Origin: Acidimicrobiia bacterium
Lineage (GTDB): Bacteria > Actinomycetota > Acidimicrobiia > UBA5794 > JAOTWH01
DNA: 6,445 nt
Assembly (NCBI GenBank): GCA_029863035.1
Contig: JAOTWH010000131.1
Location: forward strand, 1 to 6,445
Direction of reading: 5' to 3'
Both the position numbers and the translations under genes were made by a program. The notes beneath the pieces are model-generated. The model did no database searches. It saw nothing but the letters and a program-made list of their open reading frames with translations, and had not been told where the DNA came from. Positions 1-6,168 of the stretch are shown piece after piece (the first letter of the stretch is position 1; each line of letters begins with the position of its first letter).

Positions 1-64
1 CGAATACGAGGCCCGAGTCGGCTGCCCGCACTCCGTACCTTCGCAGAGAGAAGAACAGCCGAAT

Positions 65-70
65 GAGGTG
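65..70 (+). promoter_or_regulatory. Ribosome binding site of the DUF1801 gene
   Basis: GAGGTG lies 8 nt upstream of the ATG at 79 and is a reasonable Shine-Dalgarno match. It supports that ATG as the start. No convincing -10/-35 pair is visible in the 64 bases upstream, so the promoter, if any, is probably outside the window. Confidence 0.55.
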
Positions 71-78
71 CAACCAAT

Positions 79-474
79 ATGAAGACGAGCGCAACGCCCG
101 AGGGCGAATCCCCTTCTCGGCTGATCGACGCGAGGATCAAGGAACTGGACGACTGGAGGGGCAAGACGCTCTCCCAGGTCCGCGCTCTCATCAAACAGGC
201 TGACCCTGAGGTAGTCGAGGAGTGGAAGTGGAGAGGCGTTCCGGTTTGGTATCACGATGGACAGATCTGCACCGGCGAGACGTACAAGAGCGTCGTAAAG
301 CTGACCTTCCTCAAGGGCGCTTCGCTCAAGGACCCTTCAGGACTATTCAACTCCAGCCTTGAAGGCAACGCCAGGCGCGCTATCGATCTCCATGAGGGTG
401 ATGAAATAGATGAGGATGCCTTCAAGGCGCTCATTCGCGCCGCTGCAGCCCTGAACGGGCCATCGGCCCGATAG
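79..474 (+). CDS. DUF1801 (YdhG-like) domain protein
   Basis: A complete 131-residue protein that matches the DUF1801/YdhG-like family along nearly its whole length. The recognisable blocks are an N-terminal helix region (about residues 17-45), the EEWKWRGVPVW block (47-57), HDGQICTGE (59-67), VVKLTFLKGASL (72-83), then GLFNSSLEGNARRAIDLHEGD (88-108) and a C-terminal helix ending in ALIRAAAALN. It is soluble, with no signal peptide or membrane segment. The family has a compact alpha/beta fold; Bacillus subtilis YdhG (Fra) has been described as a frataxin-like iron chaperone, but a role in iron handling here is only a possibility. The start is supported by a GAGGTG ribosome binding site. The last five residues (GPSAR) fall after the usual family end and seem to belong to the adjoining cyclase remnant, which continues in the same frame after the TAG stop. 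It is convergent with the transport operon and need not be linked to it in function. Confidence 0.88.
   Translation: MKTSATPEGESPSRLIDARIKELDDWRGKTLSQVRALIKQADPEVVEEWKWRGVPVWYHDGQICTGETYKSVVKLTFLKGASLKDPSGLFNSSLEGNARRAIDLHEGDEIDEDAFKALIRAAAALNGPSAR
456..470. repeat. Short perfect inverted repeat (6-bp stem, 3-nt loop)
   Basis: CGGGCC (456-461) and GGCCCG (465-470) are perfect inverted copies around the loop ATC. The repeat covers the last codons of the DUF1801 gene, where similarity passes from DUF1801 to the cyclase remnant. No T-run follows on either strand, so it does not qualify as an intrinsic terminator. It could be a weak transcript hairpin, a trace of the recombination that joined the two sequences, or chance in GC-rich DNA. 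Confidence 0.35.
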
Positions 475-649
475 TCGATGCGCGGGACCCACGACGGGGA
501 GTTCCTCGGCATCCCGGCAACCGGCAGGACCGTGACGGTGGGGCTCATGTACCTCATCCGGATCGAGGACGGCGGGTTCGCAGCACAGTGGGGTGGACCC
601 CGACACATATGACCTGCTGACGCCTCAGATCTTGGGGAGCCTGAAGCCC
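466..649 (+). pseudogene. SnoaL-like ester cyclase remnant (C-terminal, frameshifted)
   Basis: From the ATG at 478 the frame reads MRGTHDGEFLGIPATGR, then a hydrophobic strand, then LIRIEDGGFAAQWGG. This is the usual order of C-terminal motifs in SnoaL-like cyclases (RGTHxGEFxGIPPTGR, then F/I-R-I-E-D-G, then a W). The frame then ends in PRHI and a stop at 610-612. If one C is removed from the C4 run at 598-601, it continues as GGPDTYDLLT and ILGSLKP, which resembles the normal family tail (DLLxQLGxL). Upstream in the same frame, the TAG stop of the DUF1801 gene (472-474) sits where family members often have Trp in a R-W-x-M-R-G-T-H context, so it may be a TGG-to-TAG change. The N-terminal half or more of the usual roughly 130-residue domain is missing. 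The restored frame has no stop near the expected C-terminus and overlaps the 3' end of the convergent fusion gene. I conclude this is a dead fragment, not a functional gene. The assignment rests on motif recognition by eye. Confidence 0.68.
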
Positions 650-3093
650 GACTTGGCGATGACGTGGTCTCGGGAGTCCGATGCCCGGCGTCGCACGGCT
701 GGCCAATCGACATGGAGCAACTGCCCGCCCCGCTTCATTATCCGTCCGGCGATGAGGACGGTGTCGACGTTGCCGGTGTCCATGCCCGTCACCACTGCGG
801 TGGCCGGGTCGTTGAGCGGCGTCACGTTCATCCGGTCGGTGCGCAGCATGATGATGTCTGCCTGCTTGCCCGGCGTCAGCGTCCCCACCTTGGCATCGAG
901 CCCGTTGGCCCGGGCGCCCTCGATCGTTGCGTAGGAAAGGACATCGCGAGCCGTAATCGGCGCCTTACCCAAGTTTGCAGCCAGTGAGCGCTGCAGGGCC
1001 AGCACCGAGCGCATCTGGTTGAACATGTCGCTGGGGACGTTGGTCTCCACATCGACGCTGAGGCTGGGATTGAGACCCCGATCGAGGAACTTCTGAATGG
1101 GGGGCATGCCGTGGCCCATCATCATCTCCACCGGCGACGCCAGTGAAACCGTCCCCCCGGTATCGACGATCATCTGGATCTCTGTGTCGTTGAGGGTCGT
1201 GCAGTGGATGTAGGTGGTGTCGGGACCGAGCAGGCCGGCCCGCCCGAATTGCTCGACCTTGGAGTCCAGGCCGTAGGAGCCGACGCCGACGTGGGTGGTG
1301 ATCCGGGCGCCGGCCTCTCGGGCCAGCTTCCAATGGTCGCGGGTCACCTCGAAGTCGGTGAACTCGGGGCCCGGCGCCGCCAGGGCGAAAGTGAGCAGCT
1401 GATCCTTCGTCGAGAAGTGCTCCGTGGCCGCCCGCACGAACCAGCTCGGCTGCCGCTCCTCCCACTTGCCCCACCACGGGAACCCATAGGCGAACACCGC
1501 CCGCATGCCGGAGTCCTCCAGGGCCTTTACGACCGCATCGGTGTGTGCCGGTGAGCCCTGGATGTGCGACCAATCCAACAGTGTGGTGACCCCGGCGTCG
1601 ATGGCACCCAGCGCCGAGACGAGGTTGCCTACGTAGGCGTCCTCGGGGCGGAACGCCGGCGCCAGCTTGTGCAGAACGTGTGAGATGTAGCTCGACCGCC
1701 CTTCCAGTGGAACATCGGTGCCGATGTTGCGCAGCAAGCCCTCCCAGATGTGGCGGTGGCTGTCGACGAACCCGGGAATGACGATCATGTCGGAGGCATC
1801 GATCACCTCGGCGCCTCCCCCGTCCAGGTTCTGGCCCACCTCGACGACGCGGTCCCCCTCGACCAGCACGTCCCCTCCGGTGACGTCGCCGATCTGTGGA
1901 TCAAGACTGAGCACGATGCCGTTCTTGATCAGCTTGCGGCCGATCGGCACTACCGAGAAGTCGATGCCATCCGGATAGAAGTCGGGGATGTCGGCGCTCT
2001 CGGCGACCCTGCTGCCGAGAAAGAGGCGACGGGCCCGGCGGTAGTTCCTCTTGACCAGCTCTTTGAGGTCCCCCACCTGGAAGAGGATGATCCCCACCAA
2101 CACCAGCAGGCCGATGATCATCGAGCCGTCCGTGGGTGATAGCCCGAGGAACGGCAGGGCGGTGATGATCAGGGCGAGCAGGACCGCCGCCACTGTGCTC
2201 CCGACGAACGTGGCCCGGCCACCAGCAAGGGACGCCCCACCCAGAACGGCTGCTGTGATGCTGTTGAGAGCGAAGGAGCTCCCGATCTGGGCGTTGCCGA
2301 TGGGCGAACGCGCCATAACGAACAGCGAGGCGACGGCGGCGAAACCGGCCGAGAAGAGGAGCGCTCGCACCCGGATCCAATTGGTCCTGATGCCGCCACG
2401 CTTGGCTGCGCGCTCGTCGAAGCCCACCGCCCGCACCCGCAGACCCGACCCGGAGGCATGCAGCCATACATCGAGCAGTGCGGCGCCGATGACGATGACG
2501 ATGAAGGCGATGGGGATCGGCCCAACGCTCTTCCTCAGAAACGACACCAGGTCGCCGCTGATGACCCCCTGCGCAGTGGGCCGCCAGGTCAAAGAGATCC
2601 CGTCCAAGATGCTCAGGGTCGCCAAGGTGGCTATGAGCGACGGGATCCTGACCCCCCTGATCAGGGCGGCGTTGACCAAGCCAAGACCGAGACCGCAGGC
2701 CAGGACCACCACGACCCCGAAGAGGATCCCCGCCAGCGAGGCGTCACCCCCGATGAGGAACGAGCCGACCACGACACCGAAGCTGATCATGGCGCCAACA
2801 GACAGGTCCAGATACCCGACCAGGATCGCATGGGTCTGGGCCATGGCGGCCAAGGCCAGCGGCATGGCCAACAGCAGGATGGTTGAGATGTTGGCCCGGT
2901 TGATGAATCCGTCGAATCGGGTGTTGGTGTACCACAGCAGGGCGATGATCAGCAGCACCTGGAGTGCCACCGGCATCCACAGTCGCACCCTGACGATCTT
3001 GCGCCATTTGTTCTTGTCGCGGGCGTTACGCAAGACCTTGCGGGCAAGTTGTCGCGCCCGATCGACCCGGGTGGTGTGGATCTCCGTGGTCAC
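625..3093 (-). CDS. Fused RbsC-like ABC permease / metal-dependent amidohydrolase
   Basis: One uninterrupted 822-residue frame holds two complete domains. Residues about 38-340 are a sugar-type ABC permease (BPD_transp_2/RbsC class) with roughly nine or ten hydrophobic segments, the LDLSVGAMISFG block (95-106) and the AVLGGASLAGGRATF block (282-296). A basic linker follows (about 341-386; KRNYRRARR at 348-356). By the positive-inside rule this places the C-terminus in the cytoplasm. Residues about 387-822 are an amidohydrolase-superfamily enzyme: the LIKNGIVLSLDP start, PGFVDSHRH (metal ligands H446 and H448), THV (H601), YIHC (H630), SVDVETN (D681) and the C-terminal GTLTPGKQADIIML. The HxxE glutamate common in deaminase-like members is absent after H601 (Val at 604). 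The start is GTG at 3091-3093, overlapping the ATPase stop as GTGA; the frame stays open 64 codons further upstream, but that stretch lies inside the ATPase gene. Inferred role: import plus immediate cytoplasmic hydrolysis or deamination of a small solute. Substrate unknown. Confidence 0.9.
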   Translation of the reverse strand: MTTEIHTTRVDRARQLARKVLRNARDKNKWRKIVRVRLWMPVALQVLLIIALLWYTNTRFDGFINRANISTILLLAMPLALAAMAQTHAILVGYLDLSVGAMISFGVVVGSFLIGGDASLAGILFGVVVVLACGLGLGLVNAALIRGVRIPSLIATLATLSILDGISLTWRPTAQGVISGDLVSFLRKSVGPIPIAFIVIVIGAALLDVWLHASGSGLRVRAVGFDERAAKRGGIRTNWIRVRALLFSAGFAAVASLFVMARSPIGNAQIGSSFALNSITAAVLGGASLAGGRATFVGSTVAAVLLALIITALPFLGLSPTDGSMIIGLLVLVGIILFQVGDLKELVKRNYRRARRLFLGSRVAESADIPDFYPDGIDFSVVPIGRKLIKNGIVLSLDPQIGDVTGGDVLVEGDRVVEVGQNLDGGGAEVIDASDMIVIPGFVDSHRHIWEGLLRNIGTDVPLEGRSSYISHVLHKLAPAFRPEDAYVGNLVSALGAIDAGVTTLLDWSHIQGSPAHTDAVVKALEDSGMRAVFAYGFPWWGKWEERQPSWFVRAATEHFSTKDQLLTFALAAPGPEFTDFEVTRDHWKLAREAGARITTHVGVGSYGLDSKVEQFGRAGLLGPDTTYIHCTTLNDTEIQMIVDTGGTVSLASPVEMMMGHGMPPIQKFLDRGLNPSLSVDVETNVPSDMFNQMRSVLALQRSLAANLGKAPITARDVLSYATIEGARANGLDAKVGTLTPGKQADIIMLRTDRMNVTPLNDPATAVVTGMDTGNVDTVLIAGRIMKRGGQLLHVDWPAVRRRASDSRDHVIAKSGFRLPKI

Positions 3094-4676
3094 GCTGGCT
3101 CGTCCGGCGTCGCAGCCTCTTGACGTGTTGGCGCCTTGGGCATGGCCACGCCAAGCGGTGATCGCGCCGCCTTCGACATCCCGGGCCCGCGGACGATGGC
3201 CTCGACGATGCGAACTTCGTCCAGCTCGTCGCCCGGTATCTCCTCGATGATGGTGCCGCGCGACATGACGAACACGCGATCGCACAAACCCGAAAGCTCG
3301 ATGGGGTCGCTCGACTTGACGAGCAGGGCGGCACCGGCGTCGGCGCGGGAGCGCAGCGCCTTGTAGATGTCGAAGCGAGAGCCAACGTCGACACCCTGGG
3401 TGGGCTCGTACGCCAGGATCACCGAAGGCTCTCTGAGGAACGACCGCGATACGGAAACTTTCTGCTGGTTGCCCCCGGAGAGGAACTCGACCGGCTGGTC
3501 AAGGGACGGGGTTCTGATCTCCAGCTGCTCCACGAGCTGTTGCACCGCGCCTCGCTCCGCCCGCCTCCGCAACAGCCCTAGCCGGGAGAACCGTCGCAAT
3601 GACTGGACCGTGGTATTCACCTTCACGCCAAGGACGCCCATCAGCGCCTCCTGTTTACGATCGCCCGGGAGCAGCATGATCCCTGCGCCCACCGCCTCGT
3701 GGGTGGAGATGAGCGTCAGCTCCTTGCCATCACAGACCACCCTGCCGGCTCGGGGAGGGATCCGGCCGGCAAGCGAATCGAAGAGCTGGGGCTGGCCGTT
3801 GCCCTCGGCGCCGGCGATCCCCACCACCTCGCCGCTATGCAGCGTGAAGCTGACCGGCCCGAAAGACTGCCCTTGCAGGCCGTCGACAACGAGCACCTCC
3901 TCCGCCGCTCCAGGCGACGAGGCCGGTGGCGGGAACGCTGCCTCGAAGGGACGGCCAACGATCCGCTCCACCAGCTCCGGTTCTGTCGTCGTCGCAGCGT
4001 CGAAGGTTCCTTGATGTAGCCCGTCACGGAGCACCGTTACTCGATCGGCTACCTCGAGCACCTCTGGCAGCCGATGGCTGACATAGACCACGCCCATGCC
4101 GCGATCCCGGCAAGTGACGACGGTGCGATGTAGCGCCTCCACCTCGTCGGGGCCCAGAGCCGTCGTTGGCTCGTCGAGCAGCAGCACCTTGGGGTCGGTC
4201 ACCAGCGCCTTGGCTACCTCGAACAGCTGGCGCTCCGCCAGGGTGAGGAAGCCCGCCGGGGCGTCGGGGAACACCTCGAGGTCCAGATCGAACTCGGCCA
4301 GAACCTGGCGAGCCCACTTCTTCCTCTGCCGGAAGGGCGGACGCTTTTCAGGCGGAGCCGCGTAGAAGAGGTTGTTCTTCACGGGCTCGGCGTGGACGGA
4401 AGAGCCGTCCTGATACGCCATGGCCAGCCCCAGCCTGCGGGCTAAAGCCGGCGAGTCCCGTGGCAAGGGTTTGCCCCCGATCCGGACGGTGCCCCGATCG
4501 GGGTCGACAAACCCTGATGCGACCCCGAGGAGAGTCGATTTCCCCGAGCCGTTTTCGCCCACGAGGGCGTGCACTTCTCCGGCGCGGCAGTCGAAGCTGA
4601 CGTCGGTCAGCGCCCGCACTGCCCCGAACTGGCGGAACACGCCTTCCATCTCGAGGACCGGCTCGTCGTTGTCCAT
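3090..4676 (-). CDS. Sugar-type ABC importer ATPase, two nucleotide-binding domains (RbsA/MglA class)
   Basis: This 528-residue cytoplasmic ATPase powers the importer. NBD1 (about residues 7-243) is intact: Walker A GENGSGKST (40-48), Q-loop Q89, the divergent signature LTLAERQLFEVAKAL (144-158) in place of LSGGQ, Walker B LLLDEPTTAL (165-174; catalytic E169) and switch His H201. NBD2 (about 260-498) is degenerate, as is usual in this class: the P-loop position reads GAEGNGQPQL (289-298) with no GKS/T, yet it keeps LSGGNQQKV (399-407). Its Walker B reads ILAYEPTQGVDVG (420-432), with Tyr in place of the Asp but E424 retained. A Pro/Ala-rich tail of about 28 residues runs past the usual family end. 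The ATG is preceded by GAGGAG at 5-nt spacing. The gene sits 26 bp after the binding-protein gene and overlaps the fusion gene by 4 bp, so translational coupling to the permease is likely. The substrate is not implied by this subunit. Confidence 0.93.
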   Translation of the reverse strand: MDNDEPVLEMEGVFRQFGAVRALTDVSFDCRAGEVHALVGENGSGKSTLLGVASGFVDPDRGTVRIGGKPLPRDSPALARRLGLAMAYQDGSSVHAEPVKNNLFYAAPPEKRPPFRQRKKWARQVLAEFDLDLEVFPDAPAGFLTLAERQLFEVAKALVTDPKVLLLDEPTTALGPDEVEALHRTVVTCRDRGMGVVYVSHRLPEVLEVADRVTVLRDGLHQGTFDAATTTEPELVERIVGRPFEAAFPPPASSPGAAEEVLVVDGLQGQSFGPVSFTLHSGEVVGIAGAEGNGQPQLFDSLAGRIPPRAGRVVCDGKELTLISTHEAVGAGIMLLPGDRKQEALMGVLGVKVNTTVQSLRRFSRLGLLRRRAERGAVQQLVEQLEIRTPSLDQPVEFLSGGNQQKVSVSRSFLREPSVILAYEPTQGVDVGSRFDIYKALRSRADAGAALLVKSSDPIELSGLCDRVFVMSRGTIIEEIPGDELDEVRIVEAIVRGPGMSKAARSPLGVAMPKAPTRQEAATPDEPA

Positions 4677-4681
4677 CGACT

Positions 4682-4687
4682 CTCCTC
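4682..4687 (-). promoter_or_regulatory. Ribosome binding site of the ATPase gene
   Basis: On the minus strand GAGGAG lies 5 nt upstream of the ATG at 4674-4676, within the 26-bp gap after the binding-protein gene. A second purine-rich GGAGG lies slightly further upstream, next to the TGA-TAG tandem stop of the preceding gene. No promoter fits in this gap, so expression is presumably from the upstream operon transcript. Confidence 0.7.
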
Positions 4688-4702
4688 GGGTTTCGCCTCC
4701 TA

Positions 4703-6091
4703 TCAGCCGCCGAACATCGCCGCCAGCACCTCGTCCGGCACCAAGGATGTTCCCGACACAACCTCGTTGACCCGATCCGGGTTACAGTCGGCTTCGCTTA
4801 CCTGGCGCATCACATGGGGCACCACGATCTCACCCGGAACGTCGGCCCCTTGCAGAGCCAGCATCGCCGCAGTGACAGACACCCGGGACTGGAAGTTGCC
4901 GCCAGCCGAGTACCAGATGTTGTACGTCGGCTCGCCGCGATCTACCCAGTCGCAGAACAGGGTCTGCTCGTCGGTACGCAGGGCAACCGTCAGGTTCTCC
5001 ACCGGGATGCCCAGCTCGTCGTACGCCTGGAGGCCCGTGAAGAGCCCGTCGGAGTACTCGTACACCCAGCCCGCGATGTCGGGGCTGGTGGTGAGCAGAC
5101 CGCGAACCGCGTCGAGGGCGAACGTGTTCACCCAGAACGTGTCACCGGTGGTCGAGTTCTCGTCGGCGGGCGGGTTGACCAGGTCGCCATCGAGGGCGGC
5201 GGTCGTGCATTGCTGCCAACCGAGAGTCAACGCGTTCCCCGGCGTGCCGCCGAGCATGCCAATTTGGCCACTGCCGGCACCCTCGTTGAGAACGTCGGCA
5301 AAGCTCTGGCCCAACGCACAGAGGTCCTCGCCGACAACGGCGGTGTAGTCGTCACCCGGGATGAGGGCGCCCTCCTGGCCGGGCAGTCCGACGTAACCCG
5401 CCGAGAACGACAGGTACGGGATCCCCGCTGCCTCCGCTTCGGAGACGGCTCCGGCGAGCGCGATGCCCACATCGGGATACCCCACGATGAAATCAACGCC
5501 GCTCTGAACGAGGAACCTGACGTCGTTGGCATGAACCTCCGGATCAAGGTCGAAGTTGGCTGCCGTTGACACGATGGAGCCGATCTCGGGGTACGTGAGC
5601 GCCTGGAGGATGGCCTCCATATGGCTCACTCCACGCCAGACGTTGACGGTGTCTCCGCCGCCGTCGGCGAATCCCATGACGAGGGCGCCGCCGCTCCCGG
5701 TGTCGCAGGTCTGGTTGTTCCAGCACTCCAAGGCCTTGTCGATCGTGGCCTGATCGGGGTTCTGGTCGGCGCGGGCCACGGCAGCCAGCACGATGTTCCA
5801 ACTGTCATCATCCGATGGGTCTACCGGACCCAGGGCCTTCGCCACCAGCGCAGCATCCGCCGCCCCGGGGTCTTCGCCGAACTCGGCGAGAGGACCGGCG
5901 GCAGGCGCTTCGGTGGTGGCCGTCGCCGCCTGTGTCGTTGCCGTCGCGGCCTGTGTTGTTTCCGTGGGCGCCGCAGTCTCTTGCGGCGCATCGGGGGTGG
6001 TCGTGTCTCCTGAATCACTGCTGCTACATGCAGCGGCCACCATCGCCAATACGGCGATGAGGCCGACCATCATTCTCATTCTCAGTCTCAT
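4703..6091 (-). CDS. Lipoprotein substrate-binding protein of a sugar-type ABC importer
   Basis: A 462-residue exported solute-binding lipoprotein of the periplasmic-binding-protein type I (RbsB-like) superfamily. It has a basic N-terminus (MRLRMRMM), a hydrophobic core (9-18) and a lipobox AAAC with the lipidated C22. A Ser/Thr/Ala/Pro-rich linker (about 23-67) contains two tandem TQAATAT units. The ligand-binding body spans about residues 98-462. Its features are ECWNNQTCDTGSGG (122-135; C123 and C129 could form a disulfide), WRGVSHMEAILQALTYPEIG (152-171), the hinge-like block VQSGVDFIVGYPD (195-207) and EAEAAGIPYLSFSAGY (218-233). Upstream of the chosen ATG is a strong GAGGAGGA ribosome binding site. 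A longer in-frame version from a TTG at 6170-6172 would add 27 polar residues before the signal peptide and lacks support. The gene ends with tandem stops, TGA then TAG. It lies 77 bp after the truncated permease gene and 26 bp before the ATPase gene. The ligand cannot be deduced: related proteins bind sugars, but this superfamily also binds nucleosides and other small molecules. Confidence 0.9.
   Translation of the reverse strand: MRLRMRMMVGLIAVLAMVAAACSSSDSGDTTTPDAPQETAAPTETTQAATATTQAATATTEAPAAGPLAEFGEDPGAADAALVAKALGPVDPSDDDSWNIVLAAVARADQNPDQATIDKALECWNNQTCDTGSGGALVMGFADGGGDTVNVWRGVSHMEAILQALTYPEIGSIVSTAANFDLDPEVHANDVRFLVQSGVDFIVGYPDVGIALAGAVSEAEAAGIPYLSFSAGYVGLPGQEGALIPGDDYTAVVGEDLCALGQSFADVLNEGAGSGQIGMLGGTPGNALTLGWQQCTTAALDGDLVNPPADENSTTGDTFWVNTFALDAVRGLLTTSPDIAGWVYEYSDGLFTGLQAYDELGIPVENLTVALRTDEQTLFCDWVDRGEPTYNIWYSAGGNFQSRVSVTAAMLALQGADVPGEIVVPHVMRQVSEADCNPDRVNEVVSGTSLVPDEVLAAMFGG
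5916..5957 (-). repeat. 21-bp tandem repeat in the lipoprotein linker
   Basis: Two adjacent 21-bp units (5916-5936 and 5937-5957) differ at only a few positions, with a weaker third copy following up to about 5978. They encode repeated seven-residue Thr/Gln/Ala units in the flexible linker after the lipid anchor. Such linkers are common in actinobacterial lipoproteins and probably hold the binding domain away from the membrane. Copy number may vary between strains by slippage. Confidence 0.7.
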
Positions 6092-6096
6092 CCTTT

Positions 6097-6104
6097 TCCT
6101 CCTC
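6097..6104 (-). promoter_or_regulatory. Ribosome binding site that fixes the binding-protein start
   Basis: The minus strand reads GAGGAGGA about 5-6 nt before the ATG at 6089-6091. This strong Shine-Dalgarno match decides between that ATG, which puts the signal peptide at the N-terminus, and the upstream in-frame TTG at 6170-6172. The rest of the 77-bp gap is purine-rich on the transcript, with a small GC hairpin possibility near 6107-6118 but no T-run, so no terminator is called. Confidence 0.75.
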
Positions 6105-6168
6105 GAGCCCCGGAGGGCGTTTCTGTTCTGGTCTTCTGTCGTCTCATGAGTGTGTCTTGTCTCCTTCC

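Noticed and set aside
590..601. GGGGTGGACCCC palindrome as a terminator between the convergent genes
   Set aside because: The stem is only 4-5 bp with a 2-4 nt loop, and no T-run follows on either strand. It is better explained as part of the cyclase remnant coding sequence.
2483..2515. Repeated GATGAC hexamers resembling a microsatellite
   Set aside because: On the minus strand they encode the alternating Ile/Val run of a membrane helix (IVIVIG) in the permease domain, so codon choice in a hydrophobic segment explains them.
2051..3250. Long plus-strand open frame (399 codons) opposite the permease domain
   Set aside because: It is antisense to a well-supported permease gene. Its product is rich in Arg, Thr and Pro with no recognisable motif. 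Long antisense frames are expected in GC-rich DNA.
3094..3285. In-frame 64-codon N-terminal extension of the permease-amidohydrolase protein
   Set aside because: It lies entirely within the ATPase coding sequence, its translation is Arg/His-rich and low-complexity like a shadow frame, and the GTG in the GTGA overlap gives a normal permease N-terminus.
4569..5569. Plus-strand open frames of about 250 codons opposite the binding protein
   Set aside because: They are shadows of the lipoprotein gene on the other strand, without domains, ribosome binding sites or plausible composition.
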